Shown here: positions 55,063 to 64,000 of the stretch, piece by piece | How the letters are laid out: each line of letters starts with the position of its first letter | Numbering within the stretch: the stretch's first letter is position 1 | From: DATBSL01 sp964561785 | GTDB taxonomy: Bacteria; Acidobacteriota; Vicinamibacteria; Fen-336 | Assembly (NCBI GenBank): GCA_964561785.1 | Contig: CAZLRF010000014.1 | Coordinates: 1 to 64,000, forward strand | Length of the DNA: 64,000 bases | Reading direction: 5' to 3' | Program-made: the position numbers and the translations under genes | Notes under the pieces: generated by a model | The model's database searches: none | What the model saw: only the letters and a program-made list of their open reading frames with translations | Told to the model about the DNA's origin: nothing

Positions 55063-58000
55063 TCACCGCGTCCCGGCGGAGGGCTCGAGGACGACGGTCA
55101 GCGGGACGCGCTCGGCCGAGCGAACGATCGCCGTCGCCTTGCCCCGTCCGCTCTCGTGGCCGACGGCGACCTCGACCCGGCCCGGGGGCGAGGCGAGGTC
55201 GAACCGGCCTTCCGCGTCGGTCGGGCCGGACGTGCGGCCGGGCAGCCGCACCCGCGCCCCGTCCACCGACTCGACCCGCGGATAGGCCCCGGCCACCGGA
55301 CGGCCTGACGGGTCGACCACGCGCAAGGCGATGCGCCCCGCCGGCCTCAGCGTGAGGGCAGCCGGCTCGCCGCCGGGGACGACGCCGAACCGCACGCCGA
55401 AGCCGGCGACCTCGGAGCCCGCCACGACGGCGTAGGGGCGCGCGGCGAGGCCGCCGATCCGGAAGGTCCCGTCCGCCGTGGAGTTCGCGTGCCCGCCGCT
55501 CGTCCCGTCATCGGCCGTGGCGAGCACGAGGTGGCCGGGCGCGGGGCGCCCCGCCGCGTCGAGCACGCGGCCGGCGATCTCGAGGCCGGCCTCCATCTCG
55601 ACCTTGAGGTCGGCCATGCCGCCGGTGCCGACGCTCAGCGGCATCTCCACCGGCCGGCGGTCCGGGGCTCGCGCGACGAGGCGGTACTCCCCCGGCTCGA
55701 CCGGGATCGTGAAGCGGCCGTCGGGTGAGGTCTCCGCCCCGCCGCCGGCGCCGCGGCCCGGCGGCGACGCCTCGGGGCGCAGAGACACGCGGACGCCGCC
55801 CAACGGCGCCCCGGTGTCCCGCTCGACGACGACGCCCGCGACGGTGGTCGAGGCGATCTCGAGGTCGAGCGCGAACCGCTCGACGTCGGGGACGTCGGTC
55901 TCGCGGCCGCCGAAGGACTGGGCGCCCCGTCTCATCTGGACGAAGTGCGGGCCCGGCGCGAAGACGAGCAGCTCGTAGCCGCCGTCCTCGCGGGTCACGG
56001 CGGCGAGAGGGGGCGGCCCCGTGGACGCGGCGGAGGCCGGGGAAGCTCCCATGAATACCGAGACCGAGCTCCCGCGCCGGCTCATCAGGCCGACGAGGAC
56101 GCCGGCCTCGCCTTCGCCGCCGCGGGTCACACGCCCCGCCACCACGACGTCGCGCAACGCGAAGTCGACGGTCACGGCCTCGCCGTCGCGCACCTCCACC
56201 TCGCGCGAGTCGACGCCGGTCAGGACGGTCGCCCCGGCCCCGCCCGCGGCCATGGGGCTCGCCGGCGTGAAGGCCATGAGCGCGACGCTCACGCGGCCCG
56301 GGGGCACGCGGTCCAGGACGAACGCCCCGCCCGCGTCGAGGGCGCCCTGTCCCCACTCCCCGACGGAGCCGCGGTCGTCGAGCGGCCATGCCTGGACGCG
56401 TCCCGCGGTGAACGGCCGGCCGTCGCGGTGCACCGCGCGCCCCTCGATCCGCCCGCCGCGCACGAGGACGATCCTCACCGCGGGCGTCTCCCTCTCGGGG
56501 TCGACCGCCACCTCGACGGGAGGGGACGCGGCGTAGGAGGGGTGGCGCGCGGTCAGGAACGTCGCCCCGGTGGGAAGGCCGCGCAGCTCGAACGCCCCGC
56601 TCGATCCGGTCTGCGTCTCGCGCCGCCCCGTGCGGACGTTCGCCTCCCGCTCCGCGGCGACCGTCGCCCCCGGGACGCCGCGCCCCTCGCCGTCGACCAC
56701 CACGCCCTCCACGACGCCGCCGCGGGCGAGGACGACCGTCCCCACGTCGGTCGCGCGCCCGGCGGCGACCCGCACGCCGGCCCGCGAGGCTTCCCCGCGG
56801 TCTCCCGCCCGCACCTCGAGGTCGTAGCGGCCGGGAGGCACGTCGCGCAGGGCGAACCGGCCGTCCCCCTCGTCCGAGCGGCCTGACGCGACCCGCCAGC
56901 GCTCGGTCCCGGACTCGTCCCGGGCCGTGACCTGCGCGTCCTCGACCGGCGCGCCGGACTCGTCCGCCACCCGTCCGGTCAGGGTCCCTCCCTCGTCGAG
57001 GACGACCTCGATCTCCTCGCCGCCGGCCTCCGCCACCGCGCGGCCCGTCGCGTAGCCCGTCGCGCTCGCCGTCACCTCGTAGCGCCCCGGCCGCAGCCCG
57101 CCGATCTCGAAGCGGCCTGCGGCCCCGCTCTCCGCCTCGCCCTCCCCCGCCGCGCCCGGACCCAGGGTCGTCGCCCGGACCGCGGCGGCCTCGACGCCGC
57201 GTCCCTCGCGGTCCCGCACGCGCCCGCGGATCGCGAGGCCCGGGTCGAGGGCCACGTCGCCGAGGTCGACCGCCCGCCCCCGCGCCGAGACGCCCGCCTC
57301 CACCCGCCGCGACGCATGCCGCGGGGCGGAGACCGTGACCTCGAGCGACCCGAGGGGCAGCGGGCCGAGAGCGAAGGCGCCGTCCGCGCCCGCCGCCGCG
57401 ACGAGCATGTCGGAGGCGAAGGGCGGCAGGGCCTTGCCCTCGTACTCCTCGACCCGCGCGCGGCCGGCGAGAGGCCTGCCCTCGGCGTCGACGATCCGCC
57501 CCGTGACGAAGCCCCCGTCCGAGAGGACCAGGCTCGCCGAGGCCTCGCCGAGCGGCTCGACCACGACGACCGCGATCCCCGGCGCCCGCCCCCCTTCGCG
57601 GGCCACGAGCGTGTACTCCCCGGGCGCAACGCCGGCCATCACGAACCGCCCGCTCTCGTCGGTCCGCTCGGGGGCGGGCGCCTCCCAGGCCGTGTCCCCC
57701 TGCGCCCGCACGAGGGCGCCCCGTACGGGACGACCGGCGTCGTCGCGGACCGATCCCGAGAGGGTCGCCCCCGGGAAGAGATAGAGCTCCACGCTCGACC
57801 CCGCGCGGACGCCCGAGCGCGTCGCGCGCGCGTAGCCGGGGGCCCGCACGGAGAGCCGCACCGCCGCGCGCCCGATCCCCTCGAGGCGGAAGCGCCCCTC
57901 CGCGTCCGTCACCGCCTCAGGGTGCACCGGGTCGGCGCCCCCGACCGCGAGGGACGGCACGTCCGACTCGACCACGACCCGGGCCCCCGCGACGGGCCGG

Positions 58001-58464
58001 CCCCCGTCACCCTCGCGCACGACGCCGGCGATCACCCCGCCCCGCTCGAGCCGAACGCGCAGCGGCCCCGAGGCGACCCGCCGGACGGGCGCGGTCACGA
58101 AGCCCTTCGCCGACACCCACGCGTTCCACGGCCCGGGCGGCAGCGCCTCGAGGCGGACCCGGCCGTCCGCGGAGGTGAACCCGGTGCGGGCCTTCTCGGG
58201 CGCGATCTCCCCGCCCGGCCGGTAGGCGCCGGTCACCGGCGCCACGGCCACGAACGCGCCTTCCACGGGCCGGCCCGCCGGGTCGACCACGAGCACGTCG
58301 AGCCGAGTGGGCGGGCTCGGCGCAGAGGGGCGCGCCTTCGCCGCAGGCCCCGGGGCGGGGGGCGGCACGCTCTTCGAGGCCGGGGGCGCCTGGGCGACGG
58401 CGAGGGCGGCGAGGCCCGCGGCGAGCGCGCCGAGGAGCGCCGGGTGTCGGGGGCGAAGGCTCAT
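55063..58464 (-). CDS. Exported protein of twelve carboxypeptidase-regulatory-like repeats
   Basis: A 1133-residue protein with a signal peptide (residues 8-27, ALLGALAAGLAALAVAQAPP), a Pro/Ala linker, then twelve beta-sandwich repeats of about 85-90 residues. Each opens with a G-x-V-x-D-x-x-G-x-P-V-x-G-A-x-V pattern; examples are VVDPAGRPVEGAFV, SVRDDAGRPVRGAL, RVRDREGRGVEAAA, RVLDAAGRPAPGHL and VVDPSGRPVAGAYP. There is no catalytic domain, anchor or cell-wall motif, so it is likely secreted or periplasmic with a binding or spacer role. It begins 65 bp after nuoN and ends 43 bp from the M23-like gene. GAGGG precedes the ATG. Confidence 0.85.
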   Translation of the reverse strand: MSLRPRHPALLGALAAGLAALAVAQAPPASKSVPPPAPGPAAKARPSAPSPPTRLDVLVVDPAGRPVEGAFVAVAPVTGAYRPGGEIAPEKARTGFTSADGRVRLEALPPGPWNAWVSAKGFVTAPVRRVASGPLRVRLERGGVIAGVVREGDGGRPVAGARVVVESDVPSLAVGGADPVHPEAVTDAEGRFRLEGIGRAAVRLSVRAPGYARATRSGVRAGSSVELYLFPGATLSGSVRDDAGRPVRGALVRAQGDTAWEAPAPERTDESGRFVMAGVAPGEYTLVAREGGRAPGIAVVVVEPLGEASASLVLSDGGFVTGRIVDAEGRPLAGRARVEEYEGKALPPFASDMLVAAAGADGAFALGPLPLGSLEVTVSAPRHASRRVEAGVSARGRAVDLGDVALDPGLAIRGRVRDREGRGVEAAAVRATTLGPGAAGEGEAESGAAGRFEIGGLRPGRYEVTASATGYATGRAVAEAGGEEIEVVLDEGGTLTGRVADESGAPVEDAQVTARDESGTERWRVASGRSDEGDGRFALRDVPPGRYDLEVRAGDRGEASRAGVRVAAGRATDVGTVVLARGGVVEGVVVDGEGRGVPGATVAAEREANVRTGRRETQTGSSGAFELRGLPTGATFLTARHPSYAASPPVEVAVDPERETPAVRIVLVRGGRIEGRAVHRDGRPFTAGRVQAWPLDDRGSVGEWGQGALDAGGAFVLDRVPPGRVSVALMAFTPASPMAAGGAGATVLTGVDSREVEVRDGEAVTVDFALRDVVVAGRVTRGGEGEAGVLVGLMSRRGSSVSVFMGASPASAASTGPPPLAAVTREDGGYELLVFAPGPHFVQMRRGAQSFGGRETDVPDVERFALDLEIASTTVAGVVVERDTGAPLGGVRVSLRPEASPPGRGAGGGAETSPDGRFTIPVEPGEYRLVARAPDRRPVEMPLSVGTGGMADLKVEMEAGLEIAGRVLDAAGRPAPGHLVLATADDGTSGGHANSTADGTFRIGGLAARPYAVVAGSEVAGFGVRFGVVPGGEPAALTLRPAGRIALRVVDPSGRPVAGAYPRVESVDGARVRLPGRTSGPTDAEGRFDLASPPGRVEVAVGHESGRGKATAIVRSAERVPLTVVLEPSAGTR

Positions 58465-58491
58465 GAGACGACCCTCCCACCGGTGAAGCTG

Positions 58492-58519
58492 ACCCGCCGC
58501 GAGCGAGCCCCGGGCGGGT
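58492..58519 (-). terminator. Hairpin between nuoN and the repeat protein
   Basis: A perfect 7-bp stem ACCCGCC/GGCGGGT with a 14-nt loop lies 11 bp past the nuoN stop. It lacks a T-run on the minus strand, so termination may be incomplete. Confidence 0.35.
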
Positions 58520-58529
58520 GCTTTTCGAC

Positions 58530-59984
58530 TCAGGGCAGCAGGCTGCGCGCGGCCAGGCGGGCGAGGCTCAGGACGGGAGCCGGCCACACCCCGAGGAGAA
58601 GCGTGAGCGCGGCGGCGACGGCAAGCGCGAACGCCGAAGCCGGCGCGGGGGCGGCCCAGCGGTCCTCTCCCGCCGGCTCGCACATGTACATGGCGACCAC
58701 CACCCGGAGATAGTAATAGGCCGAGACGACGCTCATCACCACCCCGACGAGGGCGAGGACCCACCAGCCGGCGGCGACGGCCGCCGCGAACAGGTAGAAC
58801 TTGCCGACGAAGCCGGCGGTGACCGGGATCCCCGTGAGGGACACGAGAAAGACGGCGAAGGCGGCGGCGAGAGCGGGGCGGCGCTCGGAGAGGCCGGCCA
58901 CGTCGCGAGCGGTGACCGGCTCGCGGCCGTCGCGGGCGAGCGTGGCGATCACGCCGAAGGCGCCGAGGTTCACCGCCGCGTAGGCCGCGAGGTAGAAGAG
59001 CATCGCCTCGCCGGCGAGGGAGGGCACGGCCACCATCGCCGCGAGGAGGTAGCCCGCGTGCGCCACCGAGGAGTAGGCGAGCATCCGCTTGAGGCTCGTC
59101 TGGGCGAGGGCGGCGAGATTGCCGACGACCATCGTCACGATCGCGAGGACGGCCACGAGGGGCTGCCAGAGGGGAGCGAGCGCGGGGAGCCCCGAGCCGA
59201 AGACGCGCAGGAGCGAGCCGAACGCCGCCGCCTTCACCCCCGCCGACATGAACGCGGTCGCGGTGGTCGGCGCGCCCTCGTAGACGTCGGGGGCCCACAT
59301 GTGGAAGGGCACGCTCGCGATCTTGAAGGCGAAGCCGACCAGGAGGAGCCCGGCCCCGAGGAGGGCGAGGGGGACCTGCGGCGCGGGGAGGGCGGCGAGG
59401 GCCAGGGCGACCTTGTCGATCGAGGTGCTGCCGCTCACGCCGTAGAGGAGGGCGATCCCGTACAGGAAGAAGGCGGAGGCGAAGGCCCCGGTCACGAAGT
59501 ACTTGAGCGCCGCCTCCTGGCTCTCGACGCGGCCGCGGTGCATGCCCGCCATCCCGTAGAGCGCGATCGACGTGATCTCGAGGGCCACGAACACGGAGAC
59601 GAGCTCGAGCGCGGAGACGAGGCCGAGCATCCCCACCGTCGAGAACAGGAGCAGCGCGTAGAACTCGCCGCGCTCGATCCCCTGCGAGCGCAGGTAGGAG
59701 GGCGAGAGCAGCACCGCCACCGCCGCGACGGCGACGAGGAGGGCCTGGAGGAAGAGGGCGAAGTCGTCCGCGGCCACGGCGCCCGCCATCACCGCGCCCC
59801 GCCCGGGCCCGGTGGCGAGCATCCACAGCGACGCGAGCGCGGCGGCGAGGCCGGCGAGCGAGAGCGCGGTCGAGGGGGCGGCCTTGCCCTTCGGGACGAA
59901 GGCCTGGGCGAGGAGGACGACGAGCCCGGTCACGGCGACGATCGCGGCGGGGGCGATCGGGCGCAGGTCGAGGACCGCGTTCAT
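58530..59984 (-). CDS. nuoN: NADH-quinone oxidoreductase subunit N
   Basis: Antiporter-like proton-pumping subunit of complex I. The 484-residue protein has about fourteen membrane segments, with ALEITSIALYGMAG near 135, a channel helix KIASVPFHMWAPDVYEGAPTTATAF near 235-260, and LAQTSLKRMLAYSSVAHAGY near 300. The key lysines and the Glu of the family are in place. ATG 59984 overlaps the nuoM stop as ATGA. Last gene of the nuo operon. Confidence 0.96.
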   Translation of the reverse strand: MNAVLDLRPIAPAAIVAVTGLVVLLAQAFVPKGKAAPSTALSLAGLAAALASLWMLATGPGRGAVMAGAVAADDFALFLQALLVAVAAVAVLLSPSYLRSQGIERGEFYALLLFSTVGMLGLVSALELVSVFVALEITSIALYGMAGMHRGRVESQEAALKYFVTGAFASAFFLYGIALLYGVSGSTSIDKVALALAALPAPQVPLALLGAGLLLVGFAFKIASVPFHMWAPDVYEGAPTTATAFMSAGVKAAAFGSLLRVFGSGLPALAPLWQPLVAVLAIVTMVVGNLAALAQTSLKRMLAYSSVAHAGYLLAAMVAVPSLAGEAMLFYLAAYAAVNLGAFGVIATLARDGREPVTARDVAGLSERRPALAAAFAVFLVSLTGIPVTAGFVGKFYLFAAAVAAGWWVLALVGVVMSVVSAYYYLRVVVAMYMCEPAGEDRWAAPAPASAFALAVAAALTLLLGVWPAPVLSLARLAARSLLP

Positions 59985-61516
59985 CGCCGCACCTCCGCGC
60001 CCAGGGCCGGCGGGGCGTCCGCCGCTCGCACCGGCTGCGTCCGCTCGCGCACCTGGCGCACGAGGGCGTCGGCCGCGGGCTCGATCCGCCGCGTGAACAG
60101 CGGGCTCGCCACGCCCATGAAGAGGGCGAGCGCCACCAGGGGGACGAGGACGGTCGCCTCGCGGAGCGAGAGGTCGGGGAGGTCCCGGTTCTTCGGGTTC
60201 GTGACCTCGCCGTAGAACACCCGCTTCACCATCCACAGCACGTAGCCCGCGGCCAGGATCACCCCGAGCGAGGCCACGGCGACCATCCACGGGCTGAACG
60301 TCCACGAGCCGACGAGGATGAGGAACTCGCCCACGAAGCCGTTGAAGCCGGGCACCGCGATCGAGGACAGGCTGATCAGGAGGAAGACCGCGAAGAACCA
60401 GGGCATGACCGTCCTGAGCCCCCCGAACTCCGCGATCTGCCGGGTGTGGCGGCGGTCGTAGAGCATCCCCACCAGGAAGAAGAGCGCCCCGGTCGAGATG
60501 CCGTGGTTGAGCATCTGGTAGACCGAGCCGACGACCCCGGTGGTGGTGAAGGCGGCGATCCCGAGCATCACGAAGCCGAGGTGTGAGACCGAGGAGTAGG
60601 CGACGAGCTTCTTGAGGTCGGGCTGGACGAGCGAGACGAGCGCCCCGTAGACGATGCCGACGACGGCGAGGACGCCGACGAGCGGTGCGAAGTGCATCGC
60701 GGCGTCCGGGAAGAGGGGGATCGCCAGCCGGAGGAACCCGTAGCCCCCCATCTTGAGCAGGACGCCGGCGAGGATGACGGAGCCCGCGGTGGGCGCCTCG
60801 ACGTGGGCGTCGGGGAGCCAGGTGTGGAACGGCCACATCGGGACCTTGATCGCGAACGCGAGGGCGCAGGCGAGGAAGAGCCAGGTCTGGAGCGAGGGGT
60901 CGACCGGGACCTCCACGAGGCGCGGGATGTCGAACGTGCCGATGCCCGCCGCGCTGTAGAGCACGAGGAACGCGACCAGCATGAGGACGCTGCCCGCGAA
61001 CGTGTAGAGGAAGAACTTGACCGCGGCGTACACCCGCCGCTCGTGGCCCCAGATCCCGATCAGGAAGTACATCGGGATGAGCATCGCCTCCCAGAACACG
61101 TAGAACAGGAACAGGTCGAGGGCCACGAACACCCCGATCATCCCCGCCTCGAGCAGCAGCATGAACAGCACGAACTCCCGCACCCGCGTCTCGATCGAGC
61201 TCCACGAGCCGAGCAGGCACAGCGGGGTGAGGAAGGTGGTCAGGATCACGAGCCACAGCGACAGCCCGTCGATCCCGACGTGGTAGCTGATGCCCCACGC
61301 GGGGATCCACGGGCGCTTCTCGATGAACTGCATCCCGGCCACGTCGCGGAAGCCGGACACGAGGAGAAGCGACAGCGCGAAGGCGGCGAGGGACACCGCG
61401 AGGCCGATCGCCTTCTGCAGCGTGCGCGACTCGCGCCGGGTGAGGGCGACGAGGAGCGCCCCCGCGACGGGCAGGAGGATCAGCAGGCTCAGCAGGTGGA
61501 ACTTGAGGGCGATCAT
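59981..61516 (-). CDS. nuoM: NADH-quinone oxidoreductase subunit M
   Basis: Antiporter-like subunit of complex I, 511 residues, about fourteen membrane segments. Typical motifs are YHVGIDGLSLWLVIL near 78, FVLFMLLLEAGMIGVFVALDL near 113 (conserved Glu), FYVFWEAMLIPMYFLIG near 136, KVPMWPFHTWLPDAHVEAPT near 224, and LVAYSSVSHLGFVMLGI near 302. It starts 8 bp after nuoL and overlaps nuoN by 4 bp. Confidence 0.97.
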   Translation of the reverse strand: MIALKFHLLSLLILLPVAGALLVALTRRESRTLQKAIGLAVSLAAFALSLLLVSGFRDVAGMQFIEKRPWIPAWGISYHVGIDGLSLWLVILTTFLTPLCLLGSWSSIETRVREFVLFMLLLEAGMIGVFVALDLFLFYVFWEAMLIPMYFLIGIWGHERRVYAAVKFFLYTFAGSVLMLVAFLVLYSAAGIGTFDIPRLVEVPVDPSLQTWLFLACALAFAIKVPMWPFHTWLPDAHVEAPTAGSVILAGVLLKMGGYGFLRLAIPLFPDAAMHFAPLVGVLAVVGIVYGALVSLVQPDLKKLVAYSSVSHLGFVMLGIAAFTTTGVVGSVYQMLNHGISTGALFFLVGMLYDRRHTRQIAEFGGLRTVMPWFFAVFLLISLSSIAVPGFNGFVGEFLILVGSWTFSPWMVAVASLGVILAAGYVLWMVKRVFYGEVTNPKNRDLPDLSLREATVLVPLVALALFMGVASPLFTRRIEPAADALVRQVRERTQPVRAADAPPALGAEVRR

Positions 61517-61524
61517 GGCGTCGC

Positions 61525-63477
61525 TCAGGACCAGAGGAGGTAGGAGACGAGGGCGACCGCGCCGGCGAGGACGAGCAGCGCGTAGTGGCGGACGAACCCG
61601 GTCTGGATCGGCCGCGTGCGCTCGGCCCACCCCGCGGCCGTCCGCCCCGCGCCGTTGACGAGGCCGTCGATGACACCCGCGTCGACGCGCTTCCACAGGA
61701 GCCGGTCGCTGCCCTCCACCACCACCCTGCGGACGAAGCCGTCGTAGACGTGGTCGAAGAAGTACTTGGCCCCGAACAGGCGCAGGGCGGGGGCGAGGGG
61801 CCGCGCGAGCGAGCCGCGCACGTCGGGCATCGAGAGGTAGAGGTACCAGGCGACGAGGAGCCCCAGCGCGCCGGCGAGGGTGGCCACGACGGGCAGCCAC
61901 GCCACGTGGTGGGCGGGCTCCGCGCCCAGGCGGAACACGGGCTCGAGGACCCCGGGGAGCCTCACCCGCGAGCCGCCCGGACCCGGGAAGAGCTCGTAGC
62001 CGGCCACCACCGAGCCCGCGGCGAGGAGGACGAGCGGCCCGAGCATCGACCACGGCGACTCGTGCACGTGGTGCTCGGCCTCGTGGCCGCCCCGGAACTC
62101 GCCGAAGAACGTGAGGAAGAGGAGCCGTCCCATGTAGGCCGCGGTCAGCAGGGCCGTGACGAGGGCGAGGGCGAAGAGGACCGTGTGCCCCCGCCCGAGG
62201 GCGGCGAGGAGGATCTCGTCCTTGCTGTAGAAGCCGGACAGGAGCGGGATGCCGGCGATGGCGAGGGTACCCACGAGGAAGGTCCCGAACGTCCAGGGGA
62301 TCTTCTTCCGCAGCCCGCCCATCTTCCGCATGTCCTGCTCGCCGGACATCGCGTGGATGACCGAGCCCGAGCCGAGGAACAGCAGCGCCTTGAAGAAGGC
62401 GTGGGTGTACAGGTGGAACACCGCCACCCCGAACGCGCCCGCCCCCGCGGCGAGGAACATGAAGCCGAGCTGGCTGACCGTCGAGTACGCCAGCACCCGC
62501 TTGATGTCGGTCTGGACGATCGCGATCGTGCCCGCCACGAGGGCGGTGACCGTGCCCGTGACCGCCACCACCAGCATCGCCGTCTCGGACTGGTGGTAGA
62601 GCGGGCCGAGGCGCGCCACCATGTAGACCCCGGCGGTGACCATGGTCGCGGCGTGGATGAGGGCGGAGACCGGGGTCGGGCCCTCCATCGCGTCCGGGAG
62701 CCAGACGTGGAGCGGGATCTGCGCGCTCTTGCCCGTCGCGCCGACGAAGAGGAGCAGGCAGGCGATCGTCACCGGGCCCCACTGCCACAGCCCCTCGTGG
62801 GCGAGCGCGCCGGCGTTGTCGGCGATGTCGACGAGGTCGAGGCTGCCGAACGCGTGGAAGACGAAGATCATCCCCAGGATGAGGCCGGCGTCCCCGACCC
62901 GGTTCACCACGAAGGCCTTCAGGCCGGCCGCCGACGCGCTGTCCCGCTTGTACCAGAAGCCGATCAGCAGGTAGGAGCACAGCCCCACCCCCTCCCACCC
63001 CACGAACAGCAGCGGGAGGTTGCCGCCGAGCACCAGCAGCAGCATGAAGAACGTGAACAGGTTCATGTACGAGAAGAAGCGGACCCGGTCCTCGTCGTGG
63101 GCCATGTAGCCCAGCGAGTAGACGTGGATGAGCGAGCCGATCCCGGTGACCACGAGCATCATCACGCAGGAGAGCGGGTCGACGAGCAGGCTCATCGGGA
63201 CGCGGAAGCCGCCCGCCTCCATCCACTCGAAACCCAGGTAGGGCTGGGAGAAGCGCAGCCCCTCCTCCCCCGCCACGAGCCCGTAGAGGCGCGCGGTGGT
63301 CCACGCGGCGAGGACGAAGGCGCCGATCACGGTGGCGCAGGCGAGGTAGCCCGCCCCCGCGTCCTCCTTGTCCCGCTTGATCCACTCTCCGAACAGCGAG
63401 AGGACCACGAAGCCCCCGAGGGGCAGGAGGAGCACGGCGAAGGGCAGGACGCGGTCGAGGACCTCGAGCTCGGTCAC
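61525..63477 (-). CDS. nuoL: NADH-quinone oxidoreductase subunit L
   Basis: The largest antiporter-like subunit of complex I, 650 residues. It has LVDPLSCVMMLVVTGIGSLIHVYS near 80, FFSYMNLFTFFMLLLVLGGN near 133, LFVGWEGVGLCSYLLIGFWY near 155, AQIPLHVWLPDAMEGPTPVSALIHAATMV near 258, and RVLAYSTVSQLGFMFLA near 327. The C-terminal lateral helix region (about 500-650) is present. The GTG at 63477 follows nuoK by 4 bp. Confidence 0.97.
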   Translation of the reverse strand: MTELEVLDRVLPFAVLLLPLGGFVVLSLFGEWIKRDKEDAGAGYLACATVIGAFVLAAWTTARLYGLVAGEEGLRFSQPYLGFEWMEAGGFRVPMSLLVDPLSCVMMLVVTGIGSLIHVYSLGYMAHDEDRVRFFSYMNLFTFFMLLLVLGGNLPLLFVGWEGVGLCSYLLIGFWYKRDSASAAGLKAFVVNRVGDAGLILGMIFVFHAFGSLDLVDIADNAGALAHEGLWQWGPVTIACLLLFVGATGKSAQIPLHVWLPDAMEGPTPVSALIHAATMVTAGVYMVARLGPLYHQSETAMLVVAVTGTVTALVAGTIAIVQTDIKRVLAYSTVSQLGFMFLAAGAGAFGVAVFHLYTHAFFKALLFLGSGSVIHAMSGEQDMRKMGGLRKKIPWTFGTFLVGTLAIAGIPLLSGFYSKDEILLAALGRGHTVLFALALVTALLTAAYMGRLLFLTFFGEFRGGHEAEHHVHESPWSMLGPLVLLAAGSVVAGYELFPGPGGSRVRLPGVLEPVFRLGAEPAHHVAWLPVVATLAGALGLLVAWYLYLSMPDVRGSLARPLAPALRLFGAKYFFDHVYDGFVRRVVVEGSDRLLWKRVDAGVIDGLVNGAGRTAAGWAERTRPIQTGFVRHYALLVLAGAVALVSYLLWS

Positions 63478-63481
63478 GGGC

Positions 63482-63799
63482 CTACCCCTTCAGCAGGTTG
63501 AAGGCGTCCACGTCCAGCGTGTCCTTGTGCCGGTGGAGCGCGATGACGATGGCGAGGCCGACCGCGGCCTCGGCCGCGGCGACCACCATCACGAAGAACA
63601 CGAGCACCTGGCCGTCGAGCGTCCCCGCCGCGCGGCTGAACGCCACGAAGGCGAGGTTGACCCCGTTGAGCATGAGCTCGACGCACATGAGGACGGTGAT
63701 CACGTTGCGGCGGAGGAAGACGCCGAGGGTCCCGAGGCCGAACAGCACGAGGCTCAGCAGGACCGCGTGGTGGACGAAGGCGGGTTGGTCCATGGCCAT
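63482..63799 (-). CDS. nuoK: NADH-quinone oxidoreductase subunit K
   Basis: Small three-helix membrane subunit of complex I, 105 residues. It has the family residues in VLMCVELMLNGVNLAFVAF (conserved Glu in helix 2) and AAAEAAVGLAIVIALHR (helix 3, conserved Glu). ATG 63799 is chosen because AAGGAG lies 5 bp upstream; GTG 63802 is too close. It overlaps the nuoJ stop by 1 base (TGATG). Confidence 0.96.
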   Translation of the reverse strand: MAMDQPAFVHHAVLLSLVLFGLGTLGVFLRRNVITVLMCVELMLNGVNLAFVAFSRAAGTLDGQVLVFFVMVVAAAEAAVGLAIVIALHRHKDTLDVDAFNLLKG

Positions 63800-64000
63800 C
63801 ACAGCTCCTTCTTGGCCAGCGCCACCGCCCCGACGAGGGCGGCCAGGATGAGGATCGACGTGGCCTCGAAGGCGTAGAGGAAGTGAGGCGAGAACAGGAT
63901 CGCGGCCATGCTCCGGGTCGAGGCGTCGAAGGACGCGGCCGCCCCCTTCTCGCTGCGCAGGAGGACCGCCCCCGCCTGCAGCACCATGAGCGTCACGAGG
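63799..64000 (-). CDS. nuoJ: NADH-quinone oxidoreductase subunit J, 3' part
   Basis: The last 67 codons or so of nuoJ; the 5' part lies beyond the window. The residues read MVLQAGAVLLRSEKGA, then LFSPHFLYAFEATSILILAALVGAVALAKKEL, the typical end of NuoJ with its final membrane helix and Lys-rich terminus. The order nuoJ-K-L-M-N confirms it. Confidence 0.88.
   Translation of the reverse strand, partial: LVTLMVLQAGAVLLRSEKGAAASFDASTRSMAAILFSPHFLYAFEATSILILAALVGAVALAKKEL

Noticed and set aside
61585..63501. A long plus-strand frame opposite nuoL
   Set aside because: nuoL is certain from its motifs, and the antisense frame is Glu/Arg/His-rich without domains.

Overview
The window is about 64 kb of very GC-rich, densely coded bacterial DNA (overwhelmingly G/C third positions, many GTG starts, about eleven 4-bp stop/start overlaps of the ATGA or GTGA kind). 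Lineage markers point to Acidobacteriota: three proteins of the acidobacterial VWFA-related family, an Oar-like TonB receptor with an N-terminal carboxypeptidase-regulatory domain, a CRTAC1/ASPIC-UnbV protein and a 12-repeat carboxypeptidase-regulatory protein. A high-GC class such as Thermoanaerobaculia or Vicinamibacteria is likely, but this is inference. The cell is Gram-negative (heptose kinase, O-antigen ligase-like protein, TonB receptor, LolB-like lipoprotein). A run of exactly 100 N at 11544-11643 shows the piece is a scaffold.

Layout. 1-3631 (minus): tRNA-Thr, then the overlapping genes rlmB, ispF and ispD, then rmuC. 3709-5985 (plus): a fused CcsB/CcsA cytochrome c maturation protein. 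6002-10576 (minus): a beta-hydroxyacid dehydrogenase, a VapBC toxin-antitoxin pair, and a UvrD-type helicase with a C-terminal Fe-S RecB-like nuclease. 10643 to about 11700 (plus): a DUF3179 protein interrupted by the gap.

11715-27550 is the accessory, exported-protein region. It holds two paralogous TPR/VWFA modules, a third VWFA gene, a CRTAC1 protein with seven DxDxDG-type motifs, a free-standing B3/B4 protein, a carboxypeptidase-regulatory/TPR protein and a large TonB-dependent receptor. 27551-27957 is the only gap over 300 bp without a gene. 27958-31379 (minus): PIN/TRAM protein, plsC-like acyltransferase and dacB.

31529-44017 (minus) is a long information-processing array, in transcription order: TPR protein, lolB-like, ispE, spoVG, tRNA-Gln, prs, rplY, pth, rpsF, rpsR, DUF2232-like, rplI, dnaB (with a full-length intein) and radA. 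Internal promoters can be read inside ispE and at the end of pth. 44195-44593 is a small orphan with a SpoVG-like core. 44732-47246 (plus): Trm112-like, O-antigen ligase-like and rfaE1. 47256-52672: a Spy/CpxP-like protein, a membrane sulfatase-like protein, and a minus operon of three poorly known genes ending in purH. 52717-55019 (plus): selA and an M23-like protein that lacks part of the usual metal site. 55063-58464: the 12-repeat protein. 58530-64000: nuoJKLMN of complex I, with nuoJ cut by the window end.

The genes cover isoprenoid precursors (MEP pathway), ribosome and replication functions, envelope biogenesis and respiration. The most distinctive points are the DnaB intein, repeated TANNNT boxes 6-8 bp before start codons (leaderless transcripts), the duplicated TPR/VWFA module with degenerate MIDAS sites, a possible second SpoVG-like protein, and a pth frame without a normal start codon.
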